Part shown: piece after piece, positions 1 through 12,400 of the stretch
Position numbering within the stretch: position 1 is the stretch's first letter
How the letters are laid out: each line of letters starts with the position of its first letter
DNA from: Phoronis australis
Taxonomy: Eukaryota > Phoronida > Phoronidae
Reading direction: 5' to 3'
NCBI GenBank assembly: GCA_002633005.1
Contig: NMRA01000153.1
Span: 254,789 to 291,805, forward strand
DNA: 37,017 nucleotides
Notes under the pieces: model-generated
What the model saw: the letters and a program-made list of their open reading frames with translations, nothing else
The model's database searches: none
What the model was told of the DNA's origin: nothing
Position numbers and translations under genes: made by a program

Positions 1-429
1 AGACATTTTCGGGACTGGGTGAGGAACTCAAGAAGTAAAGCTTAATAATTGCCAAATGTATCAAAGAAATGGCATAAGAATATTTATTGAAACTAAAAAA
101 CGAATAACAGTTACAGAACATTCAGAATTCCATGTTATAGACATACTCTTGTAGTTGTAGCGACAGCAGATGATAATGTAGGCCTAGTTCTTGGGGTGGT
201 CTATTCCAATAGGAGCGATGAATCAGCGCAGCTTTGCGTGATTTTGCGTTTCACATCATAAAGAGTTCCATAGCAACTCGAGTGTGAGTGTCAGATTTGA
301 GTACGTTTGGAGTCTACTCGAAATGCGACATTAGGTACGCTTTTTTGAGTACGACTCCAATGAGCACGATTTTGAGTATGAAATCTCGAGTATGAGTATG
401 AGTCTGAGTACGGAGATTGGAGACCGGAC
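1..429. other. Non-coding sequence, 5' intron or flank of septin gene
   Basis: No exon recognised. Part of it (about 339-415) is a low-complexity run of GAGTA/GAGTATGAG words; an open frame crossing it on the - strand has no protein-like character there. Confidence 0.5.
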
Positions 430-2101
430 CCAGGTCCAGGGATCATCGAGCCGGGAAATATTGGAACAGATTTGACATCGTAGTTTTGGGTCATTGGAAC
501 GGAGGAATATTGTAAAACACTGGGTTTTTTGTAACAACAGCTTAAAAGTACAGAGTCGCGCAGGTGTACTCCTTTACGTAGGGGTGTCGGTCTGTTCTCT
601 TTTGATGTGCTATCTCTGAAGTGGTGTACGCTTGTAAGTTCCCACACTCTGGAGTGCATGTTACCTTGACAACAACATATATGATTGACAGGTGACTCAT
701 ACGTACGCGCGTGCTGAATCCAGACGTTGTCTTTTGTCACATAAAACAAGACCCATGTTGAAAGAGGCTGTTAAATTACTTGACGGCATTTCGAAGTCTA
801 AGGACGGCATATTGCATGCAAACAGCGGGACCGACCAGTGCGATATTGCCGTAGGTGATATAATAGGATAATCTGTACATATTACATGTAAAATAAATGT
901 GTTTTTCGAGTTGCTTTATGTTTGCCAGGACTAGACCTATCTATTTTACCCCCCTCCCCCCCAAAAAAAACGGCTCGCGTAGGTTGAAATTTCCCGGTGG
1001 CAGGTACAAGACATCTATAATCTCGACTTGCATTTCCAAATTTCAGGTCGCCAATGCGACCAGCAGTTTCTTATGCCGAGCGCGGAGTCTTGTTTGCAAA
1101 ACACTGACTCGGAAAGGACGCATCCACGGATGCTGGTTACCCGAAGAATTGGAGCTAAATCTATGAATTGTTTTTTACTGACGCAGGTACATGTACGAAC
1201 TGGTAATTTTTTCCTCAGACTCTACTGTACGCACTCACTAGACTCATCCCCAGTCATAGTGTTAGTACTTTTAAAATAAAATCTTAAGCAAATGCTTGTT
1301 TTTGAGTAATGCCTTTGCGGTAACTTTTGATTGACGACTGGCTCATGTCCGCTTACCCCCGATTCTCATCTTCTTTGCATGGCATGTTTCACTTAATTGG
1401 AAGTGGGCAACGCTGGGCGGTTGAGATAAAATAGCTAGCCGCAGAACCATACATTGAAAATGAGTCACAGAGTCTAATCTAATCTAATCTAATCTCCAAC
1501 ATAAACATTCCAAACACAAAAAACACCTGAATTTGTTTTTCAAACTTTCATTACATCATTAATTTTAAAACTGGTCTTTGACTCCGAACTTGACAGCTAG
1601 CACCATAAATTTGATGTCTGCTGTGACCTCTGCAACACGTGAAGCTCGCATACGCGCACTTGTAAAGTGTCATCGCGTGAAAATAGTTGCAATCCAAGTT
1701 ATTGTTACTGGTCGTCTACGCACTACAGCTCTAATAAGATTGCAGGACGGCACAGGGCTATTACTCATTATTTTGTAAATTTAATTGTGATTGACTAATC
1801 TGTGAGCAACAGAACATTACTTGGGATCGTGTTATGACACTTTTAGCGACATTTGGCGACTTGATGATAAAGCTCTTTGAAAAGTTCTACGCGTTCCGAG
1901 TACGTGTGTCGTGTGGTACTCTGATCATGAGGTAAGATTAACCGCCCAGGGCAACTGTCTGTCGCCCATGTTCAGTTAACTGCCCACCCTGGATTTCTTG
2001 AAATTTCACGTTTAAGCGCCCATGTCTGTTAACCACCCACTCCCGATTTTTTGGGTTTGCCGATTTAACCGCCCAGGGCATTAACCCAAACGTTTACGGT
2101 A
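430..2101 (+). repeat. Dispersed repeat copy 1 (inverted partner of 26008-27375)
   Basis: Large parts match the reverse complement of 26008-27375, seen by eye: the CATCGAGCCGGGAAATATTG segment near 433, the TTACTTGACGGCATTTC segment near 777, the TTGACGACTGGCTC segment near 1331, CAACACGTGAAGCT near 1633, AAGCTCTTTGAAAAG near 1869, and a terminal block of TTAACCGCCC units (1935-2101) ending in TTTACGGTA. About 300 bp around 930-1320 has no counterpart in the other copy. It contains a short (TCTAA)n run at 1473-1495. It is probably an unclassified non-autonomous mobile element; no transposase was seen. Confidence 0.75.
1935..2101 (+). repeat. TTAACCGCCC palindromic array (end of dispersed repeat copy 1)
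   Basis: Repeated TTAACCGCCC, TTAACTGCCC, TTAACCACCC and AAGCGCCC words occur at roughly 30-50 bp spacing, bounded by CCGCCCAGGGC near both ends. The array is followed by TTAACCC and TTTACGGTA. The same block recurs at 26008-26190 and, rearranged, at 28272-28446. Confidence 0.7.
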
Positions 2102-2225
2102 TTAGCAGGTATCAAACTCAGCATTAGTTCAGTCTTTTCCCACTGTATCAAGACTTATGCCCACACCAATTATGTAACACAATTAATACAATAAATTGAT
2201 AGCAATTTAGTGTATTGAGACATCA

Positions 2226-2589
2226 TTAAAAGGATACTAAACTTTGTTTTGATGATTTCAACCAGTACTCATTATTGTGTCACCTGCTAATGCATCATTG
2301 GCGTCAATCAAGAAAAAAGCAGGAATTAACTAAAAGTTCAGTCCCCCTATCACAGATTGGATGTTAGTTATTGCTGGGTGGTTTTTCCCCACAGTTACCA
2401 AGTAATTCGCTAAACGCGTAGGTCATGCTTGCCGGTTTAGCAGAGTTAAAAAGGAGTGTTCAGATGTTCCTAAAAACTCTTGAGGGTTGTTGAGGGTTAC
2501 AGAGCATTATTTTGTTTCAGAGAACTGGAAGGAAAAGTGGCTTTCAATGTCTTGTTAATAAGCAAAAAACTGGCTTGGTATCCTTTTAA
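2226..2589 (+). mobile_element. 364-bp MITE copy A, TTAA-flanked
   Basis: Perfect 12-bp inverted termini, TTAAAAGGATAC at 2226-2237 and GTATCCTTTTAA at 2578-2589. The outer TTAA could be the target duplication of a piggyBac- or Kolobok-like element. A second, diverged copy in the same orientation lies at 6765-7130, sharing GATTTCAACCA, CACCTG, CGTAGGTCATGCTTGCCGG and ATTATTTTGTTTCAGAGAAC. No coding capacity. Confidence 0.8.
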
Positions 2590-3311
2590 GGATTCCTGTT
2601 GTTCAGTGTCAGGACTCTCAGGGCAATTATCTACCACGGTTCAAAGAGCAACTCAAACCATTACCATTATCATGGGGTACAAGAGAACCAAAATCTGTTT
2701 TTCGATCGTATTTCTTCAAGTGTGACTCTCAGGGAATTAAATTCCAGAACCAAATAGTTCAAAAAGTCACCAGTTTTAGTCCATGATATAGGAAATTATT
2801 TTAGCCAAAGTTCTGTACTCCCACCTTAAATCAGATTCCTTGATAATCAGGCCTCCAAACAACAGCTGGTATTGTACAAATCTGTTAGTGACAAGAACAA
2901 GGTGCTTTGAAACCCTGAAACAGCCATAATCCGTTGTGTATTTCTAGCAAATTTTTATGAAAAATTTTTGCATAGGGACACGAATTTGCTGGGATTCTGA
3001 GTTCCACCAGATTTTGCTAAGTTAATACCAGGAAAATTATTCATGACCTATGTGCTTTGGTGATTCAGTTAAAATTCTGATCGTTGTCTATATCATAAAA
3101 CCATTGGTACTAATACTGGTGCATGCGTTGTACTGCACTCACTATGTAGTGTCAGTGTCGGCCAATAAAGGCGCCATAACTTTCCGGTATTCATGAGTCC
3201 TTTGGGGACACGACCATTTGTGGAATTTTATCTTGTGTATTTTTTCGGAAATATTAGTATGGGTCTTCAAAATGCATAGTAACGGCACTTATGCATTATT
3301 TTCTGTTGCAG
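2590..3311. other. Septin intron, no further feature
   Basis: AT-rich sequence between the MITE and the first septin exon. I see only short palindromic AAATTTTT/AAAAATTT runs near 2950 and nothing coding or structured. Confidence 0.5.
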
Positions 3312-3413
3312 GTATTAAACGAGATAGAGGAACATGGCATAGACATCTACCAATTTCCTGACTGTGACTCGGATGAAGATGAAGAGTTTCAGAATCAAGA
3401 CAGGGAACTAAAG
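3312..3413 (+). CDS. SEPTIN2: Septin exon A: end of GTPase domain
   Basis: Phase-0 exon of 34 codons between acceptor TTCTGTTGCAG and donor GTACAC. It encodes [20 protein letters not shown] followed by an acidic run and QNQDRELK. This is the loop that precedes the VVGSN strand in SEPT2-type septins. The preceding exon is not in the window: no P-loop, DxxG or AKAD-type motif was found in 1-3311. Confidence 0.93.
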
Positions 3414-6400
3414 GTACACCTGGGGTCTTTGTCTTGAAAAACAAATTAAAATATACTTAAAGCAGAAACTTGGTCGTATGATCCCATTATCCAATTGCTG
3501 AATAAAGGTTTATTCAGGTGATTGTTAATCCATCACAGTCAAAAAAACAATTTTTAGAATTTTCTATGTAACTAGCAGTTATGTATTTATCCTAATAGAC
3601 TTTGGATTTTTGCTCATGTGAGATTTTATTACATTAGAAATGGTTGTGAGAGCATAAGGGCACATTTCTCAGTCATTTACATGAAACAGGCCCCTCGGGC
3701 CTCATGAAAGGTCCATCAGTGTACTGAAACAACAAAAAAGTGAAAGTGTTTATGTTTTAAAGACGTTCTTATTCTTTCATCACCGTGACTCCATAGTTAT
3801 TTTTCAAAATCATGGATAGAAGATGTAGACATTAGTCGTAATGATTTTTTTTCTTGATTTCTGTTGAAGTTATTTATTTCCAACCGAATGTTAACTTTAT
3901 TGATCTCTCTACCATGTACAACTTGATCTTTGCTTTATGACGTTGTTGATTTTTGGTACTTGTAACCTAGCAACCAGGGCTGCTTGTGACTTTTCACTCT
4001 GGTTATTTGCTTTTCTGTGAAGTTTAGCATGGTTAACGTTGTATCATGAGTGATTAGGTTCACTTGCCATACAAGCAATTATAGCAGTCTATTTTGCTCT
4101 ACTAATTGCTTCACAACTGAAAGCTCTTGAATACATCAAGATACTTATCTTACGAGCACACCCCTAGGGTACTACAAACGCAGTAGAGTACTCCTCCGTA
4201 AATGCTATGAATACCTCCATCAACTATATCGAGTGATGCTCTTTGCACAAACCCACGTTGCTGTCACTTCTAGTGTCCCTACTACACAATGTTCCCGACA
4301 GACCAGTTCGTGATAGACAACCACCATACTTCTTAAAAGACTGTCGCGGCTTAGTGTGCTTCATGTCTAGACTATTAATTCTTAGATATAGTCTTCTTAA
4401 ATGTAGGTTCAGTTATTTTTTGTTTTGTTTTTATTTTTTAAAATTTTTTCGGGAGGATGTTTCAATATTTTTTAGTTTCATCGCTAGTCAATAGATGGTA
4501 ATGCTAGTGTCAAAACAGCCTTGTTCTCATTCTGTAATAAAAGTGTCACGTCGGCAAGTGTGTAGATGGTTTATTTGCTCAAATTTCAGTCTTGGGTATC
4601 ACGGGCTTCTTTTGTTTAGGGATTAAGTGTCACGTCGGCAAGTATGTAGATGGTTTATTTGCTCAAATTTCAGTCTTGGGTATCAAGGGCTTCTTTTGTT
4701 TAGGGATTAAGAAGTAAAGATGAGTGTCAGTGATAACTGCTGCCTGTTGTGGCAAAAACTTAGACAACACAGACTATAAAAACTCCATACATCATTAAAA
4801 AATTTTCATTGTTTAAATGGCAAAAATCGGTTAACTACAACAAAAGAAAAAAGAAATATTGCACATTGCCACTGCTGTTCCTTTGTTGATATGTTCCAAC
4901 CTCTGTTGTGCTGTTGCCTAAGCAACACAATGGAGCAACTTGACTCCGGTACACCACAGTTTATTTGAGTGCTCTTACTTCCAAAGACTGCAGCGAAATT
5001 TAAATCGGTGGTGCCATGTCAGTGTTCTGGCACTGAAATTATCAGAGAACTAGAAATTTACTTGGTGGCCAAGTGAAGTGAGGGACCTGCCCTGCTTGCT
5101 TGAATGGCCCAAAGGTGATGAACTGCTTTCTGCTCTCAGTCTACTCAGATGTCAAAAAGAGGCACCATTTTTATTAGCGCCACCTAGTGAATCTTGAGTC
5201 TGTTTTTATACATTGGGCTATGCAGTATGCAGCGCATATTTTTAAGGCAACTAATAAAATGGTTTATCCGACTTGATTTTTTAATGTTGTTTCCATGGTT
5301 TCACTCACCACTCACAATCACTAGAGCCAACTGTGATTAAGTCCAGTACTTGGAAATACCCATGGAGCATTGTGGGGCTCATGAGAAAATCGCTCTCTTT
5401 TCATGATGGCCCAAAGCCTTGCAGAATCTCGAGCAAATTGTTAAGAATATCGTGTGTTGCTTTCAGGCCAGCATACCATTTGCAGTGGTTGGTAGTAATG
5501 CAGTGATTGAGGTCAACGGGAAGAAAGTCCGGGGTCGACTGTATCCTTGGGGCATTGTGGAAGGTTAGTCTCCTTGACACTAATACATGGCGTAAAAATC
5601 ATCAAGATGCAGATTTATTTTCTGAGGTCATTTTGCTACAGTGTATTCATAGCACATGTGCATGTTGGGTATAAAGTGACTGTAAACCCCCAGGGTCATT
5701 CATATTGACAAGGTGCCCGCAGATGTGTACCAAAAATTGTGGGTAGGCGGTACTTTTTCAGCAAGTTTTGCAGGGCCTGCGTGATATTCAATAGGCCCCT
5801 TAATTTCCATTTGGCTCCCACAAAAGACCCACTGCATTGGCTTCAGCCCCGCAAAAGATGCACTGGCCATCTTCTTACAGAAAAATCTACCCAGCAAAAG
5901 GGTGTGGGAATTAGCAGAGTTGGCACCCGCAATAGGGGTCTCTCAGCAATTTTTGGTACATACCTGCGGGCACATTGTTAATATGACTTTCCCCGGGGCT
6001 GTACCTGCCTTGGCAAACAATTTGATTTACACGACCTACCATTGTGAAGTTAAAATATTCCATAGTCAACAGTTGAGATCTTCCATAAACTGACCACTTG
6101 TTATTGCTTTAGACTAGGCACTACAACTTGTTATTGCTTTAGACTGGACACTGCAACTTGTTATTGCTTTAGACTAGGCACTATGTCACAAGTTGTTATT
6201 GCTTTAGACTGGGCACTACAACTTGTTATTGCTTTAGACTAGGCCTTTTGACTTTTGGCAGCCCAGCCAGATGGCTCTTTATTATGTTGGCAGGGAATGG
6301 AGTAATTGAAAAAATGTGCTTCAGTTCACAAATTTAATTGGGTTTTGGCTTGAATTTTCATCATGATCAGACCAGTAAAGCACCGTAGGGACAATGCAGC

Positions 6401-9400
6401 AGGACGTAAATGCACACATGAAATGATATTTTTCAGCCATTCAGGGTCTTCTCACCTAAATGAGAACCCAGTTGTATCCAAAATGTTATAAATGTATATC
6501 CATTTAGTTTCAAGAACAAGAAGCCGTATTTCACACACATCCTTGCTTTGTTTTGTGACTTTGCCACAAGTGGCAAAAGTATAGCTTGTATTTCTCAATG
6601 ATGTCAAAAAATCGACTTCAGACTTTCAAGTTATGACCAAAGACCAAAAATTGACTTTTTTTGTTCATGAAACGGTCTTTTCTGAGGTTTTGTCTTTGCT
6701 GGGTCTTAACTTAGCTCAAATTTCAGTTTTAAACTTGGACATGTTTTTGGTCTTAACTCTTAGTAAGGATACTAAACCCTGTTTTGGTGATTTCAACCAA
6801 TCCTCGTTCTGTCACCTGCCAATGCATCACTAGCGTCCCAGTTGAGTGATAAAAGCAGGGTTCAACTAAAAACTCATACTCTCTGTGTCACAGATTTGAT
6901 ATTATGGTTCTTGGCTGGTTGTCTTTCCTTAAAGTTGTGTAACTCTCCTAAAGCGTAGGTCATGCTTGCCGGTTTAGCAGACTTTGGTAGGTGGCAGGAG
7001 TTTTCAACTTTTGTTCCAAAATTTTTAGGGTTGTCGAGGGGTACTGATCATTATTTTGTTTCAGAGAACTGGATAGGGAAGTCTTTTTAATATCTAATGC
7101 TAATAGGCTAAAACCAGCTTTAGTATCCTTGAAAGTCTTAGGTCACTTTTCATGAAAAGGGCCCCAGGAGGTCTTGATTTTGTAAGCTCATATTTGGTAC
7201 CCAAATACTGAGCAAGTCCTTCATGTAATATGAATGGTGTAGAAGATGAACTTCAATTTGTTTGTCTGTTCTCTATATAATGATTTCCTAAGAACACTTT
7301 GTTGTGAGGTTAGCAATTTGTCTAACAATTTTTTGACTTTTTTTCTGGTGTAGATAAAGTATTTCTTATGGTTAATCTGTTTAAGAGTGTTCTGTTTTTA
7401 TGTATAATGGATTTTGAAAGGCAGACTATGTTTATTTGTTCAGTCGATAACTGTGACTTATATGCACTTTGGGCTGGGTTTTATTTTTCGAATATTGTGT
7501 AAATTTGTTGAAACCTGTTTAGCATGTGTAACTATAATAAATCAATTCGTTTATCCATTCATCCATCTATTCTTTTATTCATTCATCCATCTATTCTTTT
7601 ATCCATTCATCCATCTATTCTTTTATTCATTCACCATGTATTCATTCATACTACCATTGTGACACTATAGTTACGCCACCTTTTGGAGATCACTCATGAA
7701 AGGTGCTAAAATTTCCAGTCTGTTTTGGACTTTGAAGAACTAATAATTGTCTTCCTTCAAGTTGAGAGTCATGTCTGTTTGTAAGTATACTTTTTCTAAA
7801 GTTAATTGCTGCTCGTATTTTTTCTTTCAGTTGACAATCCTAATCACTGTGATTTTACCAAACTTCGCCAGATGTTAATAAGGTTTGTACAAAATGTTAA
7901 TTTATGTTATCGTGGTTGGTACTTTTCATACCAGGCACACGTCTGCACAGACATAGAAATACAGTAATTGTTTATTAACGAAAAATTTTTTGATGTTACT
8001 TAGCTTTGATAAGTTCAAATAACAAACATTTTCAATGACTGACGTACACGTGCTTCATGTGTAAATGGTCAAAATGCAGTGATTATTATCAATCGCTTGT
8101 CAGTCCGGGCTATTTTCAGTGTGTGAAGTAGAAAATTAGAGTTTGGGAAATTTCTGTTTCAATAACGAGCCATTAGTTATAACGAGCTTAAGGCTTGTGA
8201 TTTTCATATTCTGGCTTATTTACACAGCGATTTTGGATGCACTACATATGACATCTGCGACATCTGACATCTGTGCATAGACAGATCCATTCCTGCCAGT
8301 CGTCTCTAGTTCAAACTAACATCTGGGTATCCCCAATAGTGAAATGTACTCCGTGAAAAAAATCAGGAAGCAATAAAATGGTTACCTGGCGACTAAAGAT
8401 TGACTTCTAATCACGTGTTTGTGTAAAGTGGTGGTTGGCTTGTTATTTTTAGCACACACATGCAGGACTTAAAGGATGTTACAAGGGACGTACACTACGA
8501 AAACTTCCGCGCCAAATATATCAGCGAGATGAGCACACAGGCCACAAAAGAGAGAACGTGAGTTCAGTTTGTCACAGGATGTCGAGTAATTTAATTTGTT
8601 TAATTTATCCTGGCTCTTATTCTTTCTTGTTGATGCGATGGTCACAGTTTTCCAGTTGGCAAAAATTTTCATGCACTTGAAGTTTAGGGCTAGTATAATT
8701 AAGTAGGTGACAATATGGAATTTTACGAGCTGAACAAACGGATCCCTTTGTGGGCATCGTCTCACTTTCAGCTATATGCATTGAATTAAAACTTTGAAAA
8801 CGCATTAAAGGAGCATGCCACCCAAAAGACAACCTGATTTGTATCAATTTAGATCGAGTAGTTCTACTCCATAACGACACGTACGGTTGCGTTACCTGAC
8901 ACCTGACGGCAAAATTATCCAAAAAATTATCCAATGACGTCATCGGTTTCACACGCAGTCTGTTCAGCAGTTCACAGCACGGGTTACTGGTGTCAGCTTT
9001 TCGCTTGAAGACATCGTTTAACACCAATAAATCTTCAAACTTCGATGTAAAATCCTTAAAAATACACGGAGTTCTTATAAAAACGTGTTGTTTCATTTCG
9101 CTCTTACAGATTTATTGGTATTTGGACACACCGTAGCCTACAAAGTTCGGCAGGCCAATAAGGTCCCGTAGCAGGAGTTTGGGTTCTGTTCGGAGATAAT
9201 TTCGAAGACAGGAGAACCTAGATCTGTGTTGTTTAGATTTTTTGAGTTCTTAACACAAAACGCTTCTTATCCTGGCCAGTGGCTTGGAGCCCGATCAGGC
9301 CCGTCGCTGCTGGCCGGATTGACTCGTTATTCCGGCCACTGGCTCGGAAACTGATCGGATATCACGAACATAAACCAGCCAAAGTTCAGTGGAAACTAAA

Positions 9401-12400
9401 CTTCCAGTCAAAAAAATACTGTACTAGCGAGCCAAAGTAATGTGCACGTGATTATGTTGGCGAATTAGCCACGAAACTGCAAATCTACTTACTCGTCGGG
9501 GGCTGCAAATTCAGGTTCCGCTTTGGCCACAGCACCGCCGGTCATGGCAGAAGTTGTAAATGTACATTGACAATCATTATTTGACTAAGGTAAATGTAAA
9601 TAAAGATTTCTCTAACACCTGGCCGTGGGATGGAAATCGAGTTGTTTCACAACAGTTTCTGTCAGCACACACTAAATTACTAATTAACATGAGCTCAAAC
9701 GGCCTCGGTGTCCAGTCAATTAGTTTTATTGAGCTAAAGCCGGTAACGCAGTGATTTATTCATTGCTGGCTTCTCAAATCATTTGCACTCACGAACACTC
9801 CAAAGGCATTACAAATTGCATCTAATGAGACAGACTTTGTTTCAGTTTGGTTAGGGTGAGAATAATTCATTTTGAAACAGAACGCTCAGTAATTAACGGC
9901 AACATGGCATCTCGCAATCCCCGGGCCGACTTGGACGAGCTAGAGCTCATCAGTCCCGACTTCGCAGGTGGATTGTTAAGTTTTACAGGCTATCAATTCG
10001 AACAGGAATATTGTGATTAAGAAATACTAGAGAAGCGCCGTGAACAAGCTCAAACACTGAACGGAACGTATGGAGTCATTTGGTACTAGTAAGCCGGCAT
10101 TCGTCGGGCACTGTCGACGTCTGCAGGCCACAGACACGGAGATGTTTCACGGCCTCATACTTGCTATTTTCAGCGTACATTTCATTCTTCACTACCATGA
10201 GCCACTTCCTAAGCATTTCGGACTCTCGAGGAAGTAAAAAAAAAAACGATATACCCGCTTTCCTCGCAGCTACTTAGTTCGGACAAGCGGCAGCGATGCA
10301 CCGCAACATAGCGGCATTCACTCTGCATATGAACCACTGACGTGGCTAGCGTCGGGCTCACCTTCCTCACAGGTTAACGCGACACCTCTTGGCAAGGTAA
10401 GGTCGACCGTATGCGAGGCGATGTGGATATAGACCGATTAAGACGGCAAAAAATACTAATTAAATCGGGTGGCATTCTCCTTTAAAGTAACGAATATGTG
10501 TAATTTTTTTTTGGTCATACTCTTCATAATATTGTGTTTTTGCTTACTTTTTTAGCTCCCAATTCCTGGGTCACGTCACAAGTATTAAACTTATGTTTTC
10601 ATCGTGTAGGTTTGTACACTGTCTGGTAGCACCCTCTATTGTTCTTTACAGTGTGTCTTGCTGGTTCTTTTCATTGCCACATGTTCAAACTTTTTAGGAA
10701 ACTCAAGAGAGAATCCTGTCAGAGTTTTGATAAAATCATGGACACCGAGAATCTTCTGCAACAGAAAGATGAAGAGGTATATTTCCTGTTTAGTGTTAAG
10801 TTACTAAGCCTTGTTGTGGACTTGATTTACAAGTTTTCTGAATAACCTATAGTCGTTCCTCACATGTACTTTTTGGTTCTCGTTGATTTCTCATCAGTGT
10901 GATTTACTCCATTTTAACTCAGTGACACACACGCACACACACTCACACACACACACACACACACACATGTTATTTCTGTTTTTTTGCTCGTCTGTGTATT
11001 TAATTGGCTAGTAGCGATGAGCACAGACAGTGGCGGTGACTGTGTTGTCCACAGACCTCAGGGCAATTTTTGAGATCGCAACATCAACAATACCAAAAAA
11101 TGAATTTTGTAGATCATTTTCTACAGTCTGTACTGTAGGTTGTGATCTTGATAAGTTCTGGACTCCTGGAAACGTGAAAGTAAAAGTGATATGTTTAGAG
11201 TCTTCAGTTACGAGTACAAAAATTTTATTTGGCAGTTAAATGGAATTTTGTCAGAATTTCTCAACGAAAGTAACCTACTTTTTTAGTTCATAGCTAAAGT
11301 GGCCAGTATGGCACAGCTGTTCCCAAATACCATTTGGTAAAACTTTAGCATTTGCAACAACAAAATATTAAACTTTTAGAAGAACAAAAATTGGCAATCT
11401 AGCAAAATATCCCAATTTGTAAGAATCTTACTCTAGGTGTCATTTAACAAGTTTACATCATCATTTAGTCATGGTTTAACAAGTCCAGTAGACTACGGGT
11501 GAGAAACAACATGACCACCGGTCCCTTTAAATCGGACCTACTCACCTAAAACAGGACCTCCGGGGATCAAATGGGACCGCCGCACAAGAAAATGGGACTG
11601 ACGCACCTAAAAGCATGACTGCCTCACCAGAAAACAAGACTGTCGGAGACTGAACATGACCGCCGGGGATTGAAACCGCAATGACAAACAAGCTAAGATT
11701 TATTACCGGTAGGCCTACAGGCATATGCAGGTCTTGTGCCAATTAATCCAACGAAATCTTTTGTGCGCTAGAGGACACTTCGCTTTGTAACATGCGGCAC
11801 TTTTAAGTTTTAACCACAAACCAACCACGTTGCACGCGTTTGAGCTAAATAATTATAACTTTATCCACTGCGTAAGTTTTAGAACAAAATGCAAATCGTT
11901 TTCTCCAATTTGACGTTTTAGTCAAGAAAAAAAACGGGCGTTCTGGTTCTCGGGTGAAGCATCCCAACTAGCCTTTATGCGGTAAAGCAGTATACTAGAT
12001 ATACAGCTTGTCGCCGATGTGGGTAAAACACTGAACATATAAAATCTTCACCGAATTAGTGTTACTAACGACGCTCTTCCTTGAGTCAACTAAATTATTT
12101 ATTGGCGCTCGCTGGGAAAATTGTTGTTCTGCCCTTATTCTGCTGCTAAAATTTAGGTTGGCTTACATTGACCAGTTTTTTTTACCGATTCTTCAGTCAG
12201 CTCGTCTTCTCTTCTACGAGGTTGCGTACATGGTACAACAAATTATCGGAACTGGTTTCATTTCGTCATAAGTTTTTAGTATTTTAATACCGGCAAACCG
12301 AATTTCAGAACAAATCGTGCTGCTGCGAAGTTCAGTCATCATCTTCCGAAAGATGTCGCAAAATTTTAAGAAATGGTGCGTACCCATGTCGCGAGTGCGA

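Larger units (their letters stand above)
3414..5466 (+). other. Septin intron between exons A and B
   Basis: Begins GTACAC and ends TTTCAG. It contains an 84-bp tandem duplication (4541-4708) and a CTCF-like motif at 5177-5189. Otherwise AT-rich with no coding signal. Confidence 0.7.

Noticed and set aside
291-749. 152-codon open frame on the - strand as an independent gene
   Set aside because: Lies partly in low-complexity GAGTATGAG sequence and partly in dispersed repeat copy 1; kept only as a repeat-derived peptide observation.
8617-9096. 159-codon open frame on the - strand
   Set aside because: It overlaps septin intron and crosses the left end of the TTAA transposon at 8805; part of it is element and part is unrelated intron, with no recognisable domain.
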